A stretch of 64,000 nt of DNA from Thioclava sp. JE_KL1 (GCF_009296265.1 NZ_WBJS01000005.1:124001-188000); one strand, 5' to 3'; counted from the first letter of the stretch, positions 28,404-38,810 are shown. Numbers and translations are program-made. Notes: generated by a model from the letters alone, not told the origin.

Positions 28404-28916
28404 ATGCGCGTTTCGACCCTGTTTCTGGTGACCGGCCTCGTGCTGATCGTTCTCGGCGTTGCGGCCATTACGAATCCCTTCGCGACCTCGCTGGCCCTGA
28501 CCACCTTCGTCGGCATCTTGTTCCTGATCGCCGGGGTCGTGCAGGCGTGGCTCGCTTTCAACGACCGCGACGGGGCGCATCGGGCGTGGCACGCGCTGAT
28601 CGCCCTTCTCAACATCGTCGTAGGCGTCTGGCTGATGGCGGATCCGATGTCCGGCACGGTGTCGCTCGCGGCGGTGGTCGGCGTGCTCTTCCTGCTGATG
28701 GGCGCGCTGCGCTTGCTCATCGGTCTGCGCCTTGCCGGACCGCGTCTGCGGTGGATGCTGGTCCTGTCGGGCGCGGTTTCGATCCTGATCGGCGTGCTGA
28801 TCTTCTCTGCGTTCGATCAGATCGCGACGCAAATCCTTGGACTATTGCTAGGAATCCAGTTGCTGGCGGATGGTGTCGGGCTTGCCGCACTTGGCTTTGC
28901 CAATCGCGACTCCTGA
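28404..28916 (+). CDS. HdeD-like (DUF308) membrane protein
   Basis: 170 residues with six hydrophobic helices in three similar hairpins. Examples are LFLVTGLVLIVLGVAAITNP, ALTTFVGILFLIAGVVQAW and LVLSGAVSILIGVLIFSAF. The repeating pattern of short helices with NPF/DPMS turns is that of the DUF308/HdeD family, whose E. coli member is linked to acid resistance. The function here is unknown. It is a stand-alone gene between two terminators or promoter regions. Confidence 0.8.
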   Translation: MRVSTLFLVTGLVLIVLGVAAITNPFATSLALTTFVGILFLIAGVVQAWLAFNDRDGAHRAWHALIALLNIVVGVWLMADPMSGTVSLAAVVGVLFLLMGALRLLIGLRLAGPRLRWMLVLSGAVSILIGVLIFSAFDQIATQILGLLLGIQLLADGVGLAALGFANRDS

Positions 28917-29188
28917 GGGTTTTTGAGGCGCTAAGCCCTTGATCCACAAAATATGGTTTCGCCTCCTAGGTTGCCACATTTTTGCACCTTTGTTGATGCA
29001 ATGTCGCACCAGGTCTTCCAAGAAAATGCCTTAATGCGGCACAGAGTCTGAAAACACTATTTGCTTGGATCGGGAACTTGGGCAAAATCATGGCAAGTTT
29101 GAGGCAGCGCGCCACAGTCGGCACGCGTCTTGCGGGTAAAAGGATCGGCAATGTACCGCATCCGACCGCAGGGAAGGGTAGGGTAACT

Positions 29189-30016
29189 GTGTTCTCACGT
29201 CTCTCAGGGGCGCTTGTTCGCGCGATCCTCGTCGCAGTGGTGATCTGCACCCCCGCGCTCATTCTGCCCGATACCAGCAGTGACACCGCACAGATCGTGG
29301 CGCTTATGGCGCTGTTCGGTTTCGCGCTGACCCTTTTCGAATATGCTTCCGTTTATCCCGGTCTGATCGAGTTTCGCGATGCGCCGCCCTTCAACCGCAT
29401 CCGCTTCATGTCGCTGTTCCTGACGGTGCTGCTGCTCTCGCTGGCGGTGCAGTCGCAATATCACGCTTCGACCCTGACCCGGTTGATCGAGGTTCTGGGC
29501 ACCACCGTCGCAGGCTCCATCGATGTGCCTTACAGCCCCGTTCGCCTGCTGCAACTCGCGCTGCCGGCGGATGCCTCACTGCATCAGGTCGCGCTGGTGC
29601 GCACCGCTGCGGGGATGGCCTATCTGATCTCGCTGCTGACCCTTGGTTATTTCGTCATTGTCATGCGGATCATGGGCTGGCCGCAGGCGCATACGAAATT
29701 CAACGTCTGGGTCAATCTGCCGACTTTCGACCCGACCGCAGGCGGCGACGTGGTCGAGCGTCTGCGCCGAGATTCCTGGTTCAACATTGCGCTGGGCTTC
29801 CTTTTGCCCTTCCTTATTCCAGCGGTGCTCAAACTCGTCTCGGTCAGTTTCGTGATCGTGACGCTGGAAGTGCCCCACACGATGATCTGGATGGTGACGG
29901 CATGGGCCTTCCTTCCCGCAAGCCTGTTCATGCGCGGCATCGCGCTGGCGCGGGTGGCGCAAATGATCGAAAACAAGCGTCTCGCTTCCGGGGCGAGCGA
30001 CTACTTGCCGGCCTGA
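29189..30016 (+). CDS. Conserved multi-pass membrane protein of unknown function
   Basis: 275 residues from a GTG preceded by the SD-like AGGGTAGGG, giving MFSRLSGALVRAILVAVV. An ATG 111 bases upstream in frame would add a polar, atypical N-terminus. About six membrane helices are visible (near 8-24, 33-49, 70-86, 135-155, 200-218 and 224-245). The soluble loop between contains NVWVNLPTFDPTAGGDVVERLRRD. I do not recognise a named family. The downstream hydrolase gene overlaps it by 115 bases or less, depending on its start, so the two probably form an operon. Confidence 0.65.
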   Translation: MFSRLSGALVRAILVAVVICTPALILPDTSSDTAQIVALMALFGFALTLFEYASVYPGLIEFRDAPPFNRIRFMSLFLTVLLLSLAVQSQYHASTLTRLIEVLGTTVAGSIDVPYSPVRLLQLALPADASLHQVALVRTAAGMAYLISLLTLGYFVIVMRIMGWPQAHTKFNVWVNLPTFDPTAGGDVVERLRRDSWFNIALGFLLPFLIPAVLKLVSVSFVIVTLEVPHTMIWMVTAWAFLPASLFMRGIALARVAQMIENKRLASGASDYLPA

Positions 30017-31050
30017 TCGCGGCGTTCTTGGCGCTGCCCGCCGCGGCAGAGAGCCTGCGCGTGGCGACATGGGATGCCGGTCTGTCCCGCCGGGGTCCGG
30101 GGCTTTTGCTGAAAGATATCCGCAGTGACACGGCGCAGGTCGCGGCTGTGACTCGCATCGTCGATGCGATCGCGCCGGACGTGCTTTTGCTGACCGGGAT
30201 CGACTGGGACCATGACGGGCAGGCGCTGGCCGCGCTGAATGAGACTTTCGCACAGCCCTATCCGCATCTTTTCGCGCCGCGCCCCAATAGCGGCTGGCCG
30301 AGCGGGGCCGACCTAGACGGAAACGGCAAACTTGGTGAAGCGCGCGATGCCCAAGGCTACGGGCGGTTTCCGGGGCAGGGCGGTCTGGCGCTTCTGTCGC
30401 GCTACCCGATCGAGGCAGACCGGGTGCGCGATTTCTCCAAGATGCTGTGGAAGGACCTGCCCGACGGGCAAAGCGCAGGGGCGGAGCTGTCGCCGGAGGC
30501 TTTGTCTGTTCAACGTCTCAGCTCCACCGCGCATTGGGATGTGCCGCTCCAACTGCCTTCGGGCGAGCCGCTGCATCTTCTGGCCTTCGCCGCGACACCG
30601 CCGGTTTTCGATGGGCCGGAAGATCGCAACGGACGCCGCAATCGTGACGAAAGCGCCTTTTGGCTCCGGTATCTGGATGGGGAGCTCGAAGCGCTGCCGC
30701 CCGAAGGGCCGGTGATCCTGCTGGGCGACGCCAATCTCGATCCGAAAGACGGGGAGGGACGGCGCGATGCGCTCGATCTGCTGCTGAACGGCCCGCATCT
30801 GCAAGACCCGCTGCCGCGCAGTAACGGCGCGAGGCTGGCCGCCGATCCCATGCATGAAGGCGATCCGGGCCTCGATACCGCCGATTACGACGGGCCGGGC
30901 AATCTGCGGCTCGACTATGTTTTGCCGTCGACCGATCTGAAAGTGACAGGGGCGGGCGTCGTCTGGCCGAAGCCGGGCGCGCCCTTGGCGACGGCGGCCG
31001 CAGCCGCCTCGCGTCACAAGATGGTGTGGCTCGACATCGCGTTGCCCTGA
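29902..31050 (+). CDS. Secreted endonuclease/exonuclease/phosphatase (EEP) family hydrolase
   Basis: 382 residues from the only in-frame ATG, 115 bases inside the upstream gene. A Sec signal sequence (LLAGLIAAFLALPAAAES) begins only at about residue 34. The EEP core follows: LRVATWDAGLSRRGPG, DIRSDTAQVAAVTRIVDAIAPDVLLLTGIDWD, VILLGDANLDPKDGEGRRDALDLLL, LRLDYVLPS and the final [12 protein letters not shown] with the catalytic histidine. Family members are metal-dependent phosphodiesterases or nucleases; the substrate is not predictable. A CTG at 30013 overlapping the upstream stop would give a normal-length signal peptide. The 3' end overlaps the convergent SDR gene by 37 bases. Confidence 0.8.
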   Translation: MGLPSRKPVHARHRAGAGGANDRKQASRFRGERLLAGLIAAFLALPAAAESLRVATWDAGLSRRGPGLLLKDIRSDTAQVAAVTRIVDAIAPDVLLLTGIDWDHDGQALAALNETFAQPYPHLFAPRPNSGWPSGADLDGNGKLGEARDAQGYGRFPGQGGLALLSRYPIEADRVRDFSKMLWKDLPDGQSAGAELSPEALSVQRLSSTAHWDVPLQLPSGEPLHLLAFAATPPVFDGPEDRNGRRNRDESAFWLRYLDGELEALPPEGPVILLGDANLDPKDGEGRRDALDLLLNGPHLQDPLPRSNGARLAADPMHEGDPGLDTADYDGPGNLRLDYVLPSTDLKVTGAGVVWPKPGAPLATAAAAASRHKMVWLDIALP

Positions 31051-31934
31051 TCTGGTACGACCTTGAGGCCCCGGATATAGAGATGTTCGAACACCACGCG
31101 CTGCAGCGTCTTCGGCGTGAATTCCGGGAAGCGCGCGTGGAAATCGGTGCCGTCGATCTCGTGGCTCATGTCGAACAAATAGCGCATTTCGCGCAGCTCG
31201 CGCGCCAGCTCCCATGCGGGTGAGGCAAGCAGCAGCGCCGTCCATGGGAATTTCTTGATCGAGATGTCGCGCCCCATCTGACTCGAGAATTCCTCGGCCA
31301 GTTCGCGCGCAGAGAACCGCGTGCCGGGAAAACCGAGGTCGAGCAGACCGGGCGTGTGATCTTCGGTTTCGGCCAGTTGCACGGCGATCCGTGTCATATC
31401 CTCGAGATCGGCATAGACGCGCTGCGCATCCGGCTTGCCGAGCGCGGTGATCTTGCCCTTGCGCAAATCCTTCAACATCACCCGGTTCATCAGCGTGTCG
31501 GGCGACTCGGCATTCAGGAAATCGCCGCCGCGCAGGATCACGACCGAACGGCCCTCTTCGGCATGGGCGCGGTAGCGCGCCTCCATCTCGGCGCGGATCT
31601 TGCCCTTGCGGGTGCAGGCGTGATGCGGGGTCGAAGCACTCCACGGAGACGGCTCGCGCCCGTAGACATAGACATTGCCCGGCACCATCACCGAGGCTCC
31701 GCTGTCGCGCGACGCGGCTAGAACCTGCTTGGTGATCTGGGGGATCTGGTTCGCCCAGTCGTGGTAGTTCGGCGGGTTCATCGCATTCACGATCCACCGC
31801 GCGCCGCGCGCTGCGATAGCCATGTCGGTGCCCCGGCGATAGCGATCGACGTCCCAGCCAGCGGCCCTGAAGGACCGTGCCGCAGCAGATCCGAACAAAC
31901 CGCCCATTCCCAGGATCAATACCCTGCGATTCAT
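31014..31934 (-). CDS. NAD(P)-dependent epimerase/dehydratase-like (extended SDR) protein
   Basis: 306 residues. The Rossmann start [25 protein letters not shown] resembles the GxxGxxG nucleotide loop with changes, and [37 protein letters not shown] is a YxxxK-like segment whose lysine is followed by Ile. The domain downstream ([37 protein letters not shown]) fits the sugar-epimerase/atypical SDR group. No substrate can be assigned. It is transcribed alone, divergent from leuB, with its 3' end overlapping the EEP gene. Confidence 0.75.
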   Translation of the reverse strand: MNRRVLILGMGGLFGSAAARSFRAAGWDVDRYRRGTDMAIAARGARWIVNAMNPPNYHDWANQIPQITKQVLAASRDSGASVMVPGNVYVYGREPSPWSASTPHHACTRKGKIRAEMEARYRAHAEEGRSVVILRGGDFLNAESPDTLMNRVMLKDLRKGKITALGKPDAQRVYADLEDMTRIAVQLAETEDHTPGLLDLGFPGTRFSARELAEEFSSQMGRDISIKKFPWTALLLASPAWELARELREMRYLFDMSHEIDGTDFHARFPEFTPKTLQRVVFEHLYIRGLKVVPDQGNAMSSHTIL

Positions 31935-32150
31935 TTCGCCCTCATGTATCGTCTGCCTGCTCTAAACTCTAGCATGCGCTCATACGCGTGCGGGGGCCAC
32001 TCGCCAACCACTCGATCCGCAAAAGCCCGCCGAAGCCTCGGCAACCGCTTGCCGATCGTCCAGACACGGTTTCGCGACCTGTGCCGCTTGACCAAGGGGC
32101 GGGCAGGGGATACGCCCTTCGAGACCCTGTTTTCTTGGGAGATTATCCTC

Positions 32151-33254
32151 ATGTCCAACCCCTCCATCCTCATCCTGCCCGGCGACGGGATCGGCCCCGA
32201 AGTCATGGCCGAGGTTCGCAAAGTCATCGACTGGTACGGTGCCAAGCGCGATCTCGCCTTCGATGTCAGCGAAGACCTCGTGGGCGGTGCGGCCTATGAC
32301 AAGCACGGCGTTCCGCTGGCCGATGAGACGATGGCGAAGGCGCAGGAAGTGGACGCGGTTCTGCTCGGCGCCGTGGGCGGTCCGAAATACGACGTGCTCG
32401 ACTTCTCGGTGAAGCCCGAGCGCGGTCTTCTGCGTCTGCGCAAGGAAATGGACCTGTTTGCCAACCTGCGCCCCGCGCAATGCTTCGACGCGCTGGCCGA
32501 TTTCTCCTCGCTGAAGAAAGACGTGGTTGCAGGCCTCGACATCATGATCGTGCGCGAGTTGACCTCGGGCGTTTATTTCGGCGAACCGCGCGGCATCTTC
32601 GAAGAAGGCAACGAGCGCGTCGGCATCAATACCCAGCGCTACACCGAGTCCGAAATCGAGCGCGCCGCCCGCGCCGCGTTCGAGCTGGCGATGAAGCGCA
32701 ACAAGAAGCTCTGCTCGATGGAGAAAGCCAACGTGATGGAGTCGGGCATCCTCTGGCGCGAGGTCGTGACCCGCGTCGGCGAGGAATATCCGGAAGTCGA
32801 ACTGAGCCACATGTATGCGGATAACGGCGCGATGCAGCTGGTGCGCGCGCCCAAGCAGTTCGACGTGATCGTCACCGACAACCTGTTCGGCGATATCCTG
32901 TCCGACTGCGCCGCGATGCTGACCGGTTCGCTCGGGATGCTGCCCTCGGCAAGCCTCGGCGCGCCGATGGCGAATGGTCGCCCGAAAGCGATGTACGAGC
33001 CCGTGCATGGCTCGGCCCCCGACATTGCGGGGCAGGGCAAGGCCAATCCGATCGCCTGTATCCTCAGCTTCGCAATGGCGCTGCGCTACAGCTTCGATCA
33101 GGGCGACGAGGCGACCCGTCTGGAAACCGCGATCGAGAAAGTGCTGGCCGATGGCGTGCGCACCGCGGACCTGATGGGCCCCGAAGGCGGCACCCCGGTC
33201 TCGACCTCCGAGATGGGCGACAAGATCATCGAAGCGCTCGACGCCTCGCTCTGA
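32151..33254 (+). CDS. leuB: 3-isopropylmalate dehydrogenase
   Basis: 367 residues. [18 protein letters not shown], the active-site [52 protein letters not shown] and the NAD-specificity loop [18 protein letters not shown] are present. It oxidatively decarboxylates 3-isopropylmalate. The frame is open far upstream, but the ATG at 32151 preceded by GGGAG gives the family N-terminus. The 216-base gap upstream (divergent from the SDR gene) should contain its promoter, where I saw nothing diagnostic. A strong terminator follows. Confidence 0.96.
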   Translation: MSNPSILILPGDGIGPEVMAEVRKVIDWYGAKRDLAFDVSEDLVGGAAYDKHGVPLADETMAKAQEVDAVLLGAVGGPKYDVLDFSVKPERGLLRLRKEMDLFANLRPAQCFDALADFSSLKKDVVAGLDIMIVRELTSGVYFGEPRGIFEEGNERVGINTQRYTESEIERAARAAFELAMKRNKKLCSMEKANVMESGILWREVVTRVGEEYPEVELSHMYADNGAMQLVRAPKQFDVIVTDNLFGDILSDCAAMLTGSLGMLPSASLGAPMANGRPKAMYEPVHGSAPDIAGQGKANPIACILSFAMALRYSFDQGDEATRLETAIEKVLADGVRTADLMGPEGGTPVSTSEMGDKIIEALDASL

Positions 33255-33274
33255 TCCACGAGACAAGTTTTGTG

Positions 33275-33304
33275 AAAGGCGCGGGCGCGAGCTCGCGCCT
33301 TTTT
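33275..33304 (+). terminator. Intrinsic terminator of leuB
   Basis: AAAGGCGCG (33275-33283) pairs perfectly with CGCGCCTTT (33294-33302), with a 10-base loop and two further T residues. It starts 21 bases after the leuB stop. Confidence 0.88.
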
Positions 33305-33370
33305 CATGCCGCGGCCTTGCAACTCCCAAACATCCGCTCAAGATGTGAGCGATAACACCGGGAGCCTCCC

Positions 33371-34348
33371 ATGCCCGATTTCGGCGGAAAATCAAACGCA
33401 CGCGGTGCGTCCCTCGGCCTGACCTCGATGGCGATTTTCGCCACGCATGACGTCATCATCAAACATCTGGGCCAGACCTATTCCCCGGTTCAGATCGTGT
33501 TCTTCGCGGCGCTCCTGTCTTTCCCGCTGCTCTCGGTCATCCTGCTCAACGACAAGCGCGGGGGAAGCCTGCGCCCGGTTCATCCCGGCTGGGTCGCCGG
33601 GCGGGTCTTTACCACCGTCGTCACCGGGCTTTGTGCGTTCTACGCCTTCTCGACCCTGCCGCTCGCGCAAGTCTATCCGCTCCTCTTCGCAATGCCGCTC
33701 TTGGTTACCGTCTTCTCGATCCCGATCTTGGGCGAGAAGGTCGGTATTCACCGCTGGGCCGCTGTCATCCTCGGCCTGATCGGCGTGGTGATCGTGGTGC
33801 GCCCCGGTCAGGCGGATCTCGCACCCGGCCATTTCGCGGCGATGACGGCAGCAGTCACCGGTTCGCTGGCGTCGGTCATCGTGCGCAAGATTGGCTCCGA
33901 GGAGCGCTCCGTCGTGCTGCTGCTTTCGCCGCTTCTGGGCAATGTGATCGTCATGGCGATCCTTCTGCCCTTCGTCTGGCAGCCGCTGCAGATCGGCGAT
34001 CTGGGCCTCATGGCGGTGATCGCGATCTTCGGCCTGACCGCCTCCTTCCTGCAAATCCTCGCCTATCGCGCGGGCGAGGCCGCCATCGTCGCGCCGATGC
34101 AATATTCGCAGATCCTCTGGGCGGTCTTCTACGGCTGGATCATCTTCCACGAGAGCGTGGACATTCCGACGCTCGTCGGCGCGGGCGTGGTGATCCTGTC
34201 TGGCATCTACATCGTCATCCGCGAGACGCGTGTCTCCGAGAACCAGCCGGTTCTGCGCACAAGGGGCCGGTCCGAAACCGTCACCGCCCCGCGATCGTCG
34301 CTTCTGGGTCGCGTTTTGGGCCTTCGTGCACGCAATTCAAGAAGCTGA
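33371..34348 (+). CDS. EamA/DMT-superfamily permease
   Basis: 325 residues with ten predicted helices arranged as two EamA repeats (residues about 15-145 and 155-290). Examples are GLTSMAIFATHDVIIKHLG, TVVTGLCAFYAFSTLPLAQVYPLLFAMPLLVTVFSIPILGE and the second-half counterpart MQYSQILWAVFYGWIIFHE. The final 40 residues are polar and Arg-rich. Family members are metabolite or drug exporters; the substrate is unknown. It is a single gene between the leuB terminator and tRNA-Pro. Confidence 0.85.
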   Translation: MPDFGGKSNARGASLGLTSMAIFATHDVIIKHLGQTYSPVQIVFFAALLSFPLLSVILLNDKRGGSLRPVHPGWVAGRVFTTVVTGLCAFYAFSTLPLAQVYPLLFAMPLLVTVFSIPILGEKVGIHRWAAVILGLIGVVIVVRPGQADLAPGHFAAMTAAVTGSLASVIVRKIGSEERSVVLLLSPLLGNVIVMAILLPFVWQPLQIGDLGLMAVIAIFGLTASFLQILAYRAGEAAIVAPMQYSQILWAVFYGWIIFHESVDIPTLVGAGVVILSGIYIVIRETRVSENQPVLRTRGRSETVTAPRSSLLGRVLGLRARNSRS

Positions 34349-34359
34349 CTCAGACCCCC

Positions 34360-34388
34360 TTGCAAAACCCTGCACAAGCGGCTAATTC
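34360..34388 (+). promoter_or_regulatory. Probable promoter of tRNA-Pro
   Basis: TTGCAA (34360-34365), 17 bases, then TAATTC (34383-34388), placing transcription start a few bases before the tRNA at 34401. The position and spacing fit a housekeeping promoter. Confidence 0.45.
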
Positions 34389-34400
34389 CCCGCCCACGGT

Positions 34401-34477
34401 CGGAGCGTAGCGCAGCCTGGTAGCGCACCTGCTTCGGGAGCAGGGGGTCGGAGGTTCGAATCCTCTCGCTCCGACCA
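34401..34477 (+). tRNA. tRNA-Pro (anticodon CGG)
   Basis: 77 bases with encoded CCA. The acceptor stem CGGAGCG/CGCTCCG, D loop AGCCTGGTAGCGC, anticodon stem CCTGC/GCAGG around loop TTCGGGA, and T arm GGAGG-TTCGAAT-CCTCT fold into a normal cloverleaf. The anticodon CGG reads CCG, a frequent proline codon in this GC-rich DNA. Confidence 0.96.
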
Positions 34478-34576
34478 TTTTCCCGATTTCCCCTGATTTC
34501 TTGGCTTCCAGCGATGTCGCTGGCCTTTCGGGCCGTGCTTTGGCACAACTTTCCCGAAGCAACACAGGCGAGGCGA

Positions 34577-35149
34577 ATGCAGGTCGAACCAACACCCCTC
34601 AGCGGCGTTCTGCTGATCACCCCGAAGCGATTCGGCGATCACCGCGGATTTTTCTCCGAGAGCTATTCGGCGAAGCGATTTACCGAGGCCGGGATCGATA
34701 TCGAGTTTGTGCAGGACAATCATTCGGTCTCGGAGGCCGTGGGCACGGTGCGCGGGCTGCATTTTCAGGCCCCGCCGCACGCGCAGGCGAAGCTCGTGCG
34801 CTGCGGGCGCGGGCGTCTCTGGGATGTCGCGGTGGATATCCGCAAAGGGAGCCCGACCTACGGCCAGTGGTTCGGAACCGAGCTGAGCTTCGAGAACGGC
34901 AAGCAGCTTCTGATCCCGGCGGGCTTTGCGCATGGGTTCGTCACGCTCGAGCCGGGGACAGAGATCGTCTACAAATGCTCGGATTACTACGCGCCCGAAT
35001 GCGAAGGCGCGATCCGCTGGGACGACCCGGATCTGAGCATCGACTGGCCGCTTTCCGCAGGAATAGAGCCTGTTTTGTCCGGCAAGGACGCCGAGGCACC
35101 TCTGTTTTCCGCGCTCAATAGTCCCTTTACCTGGGAGGGCGCAGCATGA
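34577..35149 (+). CDS. rfbC: dTDP-4-dehydrorhamnose 3,5-epimerase
   Basis: 190 residues from the ATG at 34577 (AGGCGAGGCG upstream). RmlC cupin motifs are [43 protein letters not shown], with catalytic His in [19 protein letters not shown] and [15 protein letters not shown]. It is the first gene of a tight rfbC-rfbB-rfbD-rfbA operon making dTDP-L-rhamnose, a precursor for lipopolysaccharide or exopolysaccharide. All joints are ATGA overlaps. Confidence 0.95.
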   Translation: MQVEPTPLSGVLLITPKRFGDHRGFFSESYSAKRFTEAGIDIEFVQDNHSVSEAVGTVRGLHFQAPPHAQAKLVRCGRGRLWDVAVDIRKGSPTYGQWFGTELSFENGKQLLIPAGFAHGFVTLEPGTEIVYKCSDYYAPECEGAIRWDDPDLSIDWPLSAGIEPVLSGKDAEAPLFSALNSPFTWEGAA

Positions 35150-36183
35150 AGATTCTCGTCACCGGCGGTGCCGGGTTCATCGGGTCCGCGGTCGTCCGTC
35201 TCGCCGTCTCGCGCGGCCATGAGGTGGTGAACCTCGACGCGCTGACCTATGCCGCCTGCCTTGAGAATGTCGCTCCCGTCGCCGACAGCCCGCTTTACGC
35301 CTTCGAGAAGGCCGATATTCGCGACCCCGAGGCGCTGACGGCGATCTTCGCCCGCCACAAGCCCGACGCGGTGATGCATCTCGCCGCCGAAAGCCATGTC
35401 GACCGCTCGATCGATGGCCCCGGTGCCTTCATCGAGACGAACGTGATGGGCACCTACAACATGCTGCAGGCGGCGCGTGCCTACTGGGAGGGTGAAGGCC
35501 GCCCCGAGAGCTTCCGCTTCCACCACATATCGACCGATGAGGTCTATGGCACGCTCGGCCCCACGGGCCAGTTCACCGAAGAGACGCCCTACGCGCCAAA
35601 CAGTCCCTATTCCGCCTCGAAAGCGGGCTCGGACCATCTCGTGCGCGCCTGGCACGAGACCTACGGCCTGCCGGTCGTGCTCACCAATTGCTCGAACAAT
35701 TACGGCCCCTATCACTTCCCGGAAAAGCTGATCCCGGTCGTGATCCTGAACGCGCTCGCGGGCAAACCGTTGCCGATCTATGGCGACGGCTCGAACGTGC
35801 GCGACTGGCTCTATGTCGAGGATCACGCCGATGCGCTGCTCTTGGTGCTGGAGAAAGGCGCCTTGGGTCGCAGCTACAATATCGGCGGCGAGAACGAGCG
35901 GTCGAACCTCGAACTGGTCCAGACGATCTGCACCATTCTCGACAAGCTGCGTCCGGGCGACGCGCCCTATGCCGATCTGATCACCTTCGTCACCGACCGC
36001 CCCGGCCACGATGCGCGCTACGCGATCGACCCGACCCGCATCCGTGAGGAGCTGGGCTGGCGCCCGAGCGTGACGGTGGAGGAGGGGCTCGAGCGCACCG
36101 TGCGCTGGTATCTCGAGAACAAGGTTTGGTGGCGCCCGCTGCTGGAGCGGCACGGCGTCGGCGAAAGGTTGGGCAAGGCATGA
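35146..36183 (+). CDS. rfbB: dTDP-glucose 4,6-dehydratase
   Basis: 345 residues. The NAD loop [26 protein letters not shown], the catalytic STDEVYG, and [12 protein letters not shown] with the Tyr/Lys pair identify RmlB. It converts dTDP-glucose to dTDP-4-keto-6-deoxyglucose. It overlaps rfbC and rfbD by 4 bases each. Confidence 0.96.
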   Translation: MKILVTGGAGFIGSAVVRLAVSRGHEVVNLDALTYAACLENVAPVADSPLYAFEKADIRDPEALTAIFARHKPDAVMHLAAESHVDRSIDGPGAFIETNVMGTYNMLQAARAYWEGEGRPESFRFHHISTDEVYGTLGPTGQFTEETPYAPNSPYSASKAGSDHLVRAWHETYGLPVVLTNCSNNYGPYHFPEKLIPVVILNALAGKPLPIYGDGSNVRDWLYVEDHADALLLVLEKGALGRSYNIGGENERSNLELVQTICTILDKLRPGDAPYADLITFVTDRPGHDARYAIDPTRIREELGWRPSVTVEEGLERTVRWYLENKVWWRPLLERHGVGERLGKA

Positions 36184-37025
36184 TCCTCGTCTTCGGACAG
36201 ACCGGCCAAGTCGCGCAGGAACTACAGCGCCTCGCGCCCGATGCGGCGCTTTTAGGCCGGAATAGGGTCGATTTGCGTGATCCCGGCGCCGCAGCGAAAG
36301 CGATCCGGGAGGCCAAGCCTGAGGCCGTGATCAACGCCGCCGCCTATACGGCAGTCGACAAAGCTGAAGAAGAAGAGGCGCTCGCTCAAACCGTTAACGG
36401 TGACGCGCCCGCCGCGATGGCCAAGGCCTGCTGCGACCTCGGTGTCCCGCTCATTCACATCTCCACCGATTACGTCTTCGACGGCTCGGGCGACGCGCCG
36501 TTCAAGCCCACCGATCCGACCGGTCCGCTGGGCGCCTATGGCCGCACAAAGCTGGCAGGCGAAGAAGCGATCCGCGCCACGGGTGGCCCCTTCGCGATTC
36601 TGCGCACCAGTTGGGTCTTCTCGGCGCATGGCGGGAACTTCGTGAAGACGATGCTGCGCCTGTCGGAAAGCCGCGATCACCTGAGCATCGTCGCCGACCA
36701 GATCGGTGGACCGACACCTGCCAGGGCCATCGCCGAGGCCTGCCTGACGATAGCGACGCAGTTGCAGCGCGCGCCCGAGAAGAGCGGCGTTTACCATTTC
36801 TCAGGCTCTCCCGATGTAAGCTGGGCGGGCTTCGCGCGGGAGATCTTCGCGCGGGCCGGGCGGGACGTGAGCGTGGAGGATATCCCCACCGCCGATTATC
36901 CGACGCCTGCGAAACGGCCGCTCAATTCGCGGCTCGACTGCAGCGATCTGGCCGTGTTCGGCCTGAATAGACCCGATTGGAAAGCGGGATTGGACGAGAT
37001 TTTGACCGAATTGGGGGCGACATGA
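36180..37025 (+). CDS. rfbD: dTDP-4-dehydrorhamnose reductase
   Basis: 281 residues from the ATG at 36180 that overlaps the rfbB stop; the open frame upstream lies inside rfb[45 protein letters not shown] and [18 protein letters not shown] are RmlD hallmarks. It makes dTDP-L-rhamnose from the RfbC product with NAD(P)H. Confidence 0.95.
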   Translation: MILVFGQTGQVAQELQRLAPDAALLGRNRVDLRDPGAAAKAIREAKPEAVINAAAYTAVDKAEEEEALAQTVNGDAPAAMAKACCDLGVPLIHISTDYVFDGSGDAPFKPTDPTGPLGAYGRTKLAGEEAIRATGGPFAILRTSWVFSAHGGNFVKTMLRLSESRDHLSIVADQIGGPTPARAIAEACLTIATQLQRAPEKSGVYHFSGSPDVSWAGFAREIFARAGRDVSVEDIPTADYPTPAKRPLNSRLDCSDLAVFGLNRPDWKAGLDEILTELGAT

Positions 37026-37891
37026 CGCGCAAGGGGATCATTCTGGCGGGCGGCTCGGGCACGCGGCTCTATCCGATCACGATGGGTGTCTCGAAGCAGC
37101 TTCTGCCGGTCTATGACAAGCCGATGATCTACTATCCGCTGACCACGCTGATGCTGGCCGGCATTCGCGAGATCGCGGTGATCACGACGCCGCATGATCA
37201 GGAGCAGTTCATCCGCACGCTCGGCGATGGCAGCCAATGGGGGCTGAGCCTCACCTATATCACGCAGCCCTCGCCCGACGGTCTGGCGCAGGCCTATCTT
37301 CTGGCCGAAGAGTTCCTCGCGGGCAGCCCTTCGGCGATGGTTCTGGGCGACAACATCTTCTTCGGCGCGGGTCTCGGCGAGATCCTCAAAGCGGCGAATG
37401 CGACCACAGGCGGCGGCACCGTCTTCGGCTACCGCGTCCGCGATCCCGAACGCTACGGCGTGGTGGATTTCGACGACAGCGGCACCGTGCGTGCGATCAT
37501 CGAGAAGCCCGAAGTGCCGCCCTCGCAATTCGCGGTCACGGGGCTCTATTTTCTCGACGAGACTGCGCCGGACCGCGCCAAGACGATTACCCCTTCCGCC
37601 CGCGGCGAGTTGGAGATCACCTCGCTTTTGGAAACCTACCTGCATGACGGCGCGCTCTCGGTCACGCAGATGGGCCGGGGCTTTGCCTGGCTCGACACCG
37701 GAACGCATGGCAGCCTGCTCGATGCGGGGAATTTCGTGCGCACGTTGGAAGAGCGGCAGGGGCTGCAAAGCGGCTCGCCTGACGAGATCGCTTTCGAGAA
37801 GGGCTGGATCAGTGCCGAAGCACTCGCCGACCGCGCGAAGAAATTCGGCAAGAACAGCTATGGCGAATACTTGCTGCGCCTGATCGAGTAA
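37022..37891 (+). CDS. rfbA: Glucose-1-phosphate thymidylyltransferase
   Basis: 289 residues from the ATG at 37022, which overlaps the rfbD stop. The nucleotidyl-transferase motif [40 protein letters not shown] and [17 protein letters not shown] are those of RmlA. It starts the pathway by forming dTDP-glucose. A glycosyltransferase gene follows after 6 bases. Confidence 0.96.
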   Translation: MTRKGIILAGGSGTRLYPITMGVSKQLLPVYDKPMIYYPLTTLMLAGIREIAVITTPHDQEQFIRTLGDGSQWGLSLTYITQPSPDGLAQAYLLAEEFLAGSPSAMVLGDNIFFGAGLGEILKAANATTGGGTVFGYRVRDPERYGVVDFDDSGTVRAIIEKPEVPPSQFAVTGLYFLDETAPDRAKTITPSARGELEITSLLETYLHDGALSVTQMGRGFAWLDTGTHGSLLDAGNFVRTLEERQGLQSGSPDEIAFEKGWISAEALADRAKKFGKNSYGEYLLRLIE

Positions 37892-37897
37892 GCGACC

Positions 37898-38806
37898 GTG
37901 GCGCGGGTCACGATCCTGATGGCGACACGCGATCCGGGGCCGGAACTGCGCGATCAACTGGAAAGCCTCGCGGCGCAAACGCATCGGGATTGGCGGCTGA
38001 TCGTCGGGGATGACAGCCGAACCGACGCCGCCCAAGACATCTTGGCGGAATTCGCGCGCAGCCATGACGTGCAGATCGTGAGAGGTCCACGGATCAGCGC
38101 GGGGGGGAATTTCCTGTCACTGCTGCGGCGGATCGACAGTGCTCAACAGGACTGCATCGCCTTTTGTGATCAGGATGATGTCTGGCTGCCGGATCGGCTT
38201 GCACGCGGGATTGCCGCATTGGGCGAGGGGGAAGCTGCGCTTTATTGCAGCCGGACTTGGGTCTGCAACGCTAATCTGGAAGACCAGCATCTCTCCGTCC
38301 GACACACTCGCCCGCCGTCTTTCCGTAATGCACTGGTGCAGAATATCGCGGCGGGAAACACCATTCTCCTGAACCCGGCCGGGGCCGAACTGGCCATCTC
38401 GGCGGCGCGCGAATTGCGGGTCGCGCCGCGTCACGACTGGTGGCTCTATCAGCTGTTCACCGGGTGTGGCGCGCGGGTCACCTATGATGTGGAGCCCACG
38501 CTGCTTTACCGCCAACACGGGGGCAACGCAGAGGGGGCGAACACCACAATCCCCGCCAAGGTCTATCGACTCAGGCGCATGCTGTCCGGCGATTGGCGGT
38601 GCTGGATCGACGATCAATGTGCAGCGCTCACTGCATCTGCACATCGGTTCACGCCCGAGAGCCGGGTGACCTTCGATCGATTTGTAAGCGCGCGCGCCGC
38701 GACTTTTCCGGCCCGCCTGAAAGAATTCGCCCGGCTGAGGCTCTATCGCCAAAGCCGGGCGGCTACGCTAGCCCTTTGGATCGGGGCCGTGTTTCGGCGA
38801 ATTTAG
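37898..38806 (+). CDS. Family 2 glycosyltransferase
   Basis: 302 residues, GTG start 6 bases after rfbA. The GT-A fold start VTILMATRDPGPELRDQLESLAAQ, LIVGDDSRTD (about 35-43), and the metal-binding DQDDVW (91-96) mark a GT2 enzyme. NIAAGNTILLNP and HDWWLYQLF, with LLYRQHGGNAEG later, are typical of rhamnosyl-/RfbF-like transferases. Position at the end of the rhamnose operon suggests it transfers rhamnose to a surface polysaccharide (inference). It ends 4 bases before the convergent chrR stop. Confidence 0.85.
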   Translation: MARVTILMATRDPGPELRDQLESLAAQTHRDWRLIVGDDSRTDAAQDILAEFARSHDVQIVRGPRISAGGNFLSLLRRIDSAQQDCIAFCDQDDVWLPDRLARGIAALGEGEAALYCSRTWVCNANLEDQHLSVRHTRPPSFRNALVQNIAAGNTILLNPAGAELAISAARELRVAPRHDWWLYQLFTGCGARVTYDVEPTLLYRQHGGNAEGANTTIPAKVYRLRRMLSGDWRCWIDDQCAALTASAHRFTPESRVTFDRFVSARAATFPARLKEFARLRLYRQSRAATLALWIGAVFRRI

Positions 38807-38810
38807 GGTC

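Noticed and set aside
34350-34620. Minus-strand reading frames with the peptide GARGFEPPTPCSRSRC
   Set aside because: They are antisense to tRNA-Pro; this peptide is a well-known false translation of that tRNA.
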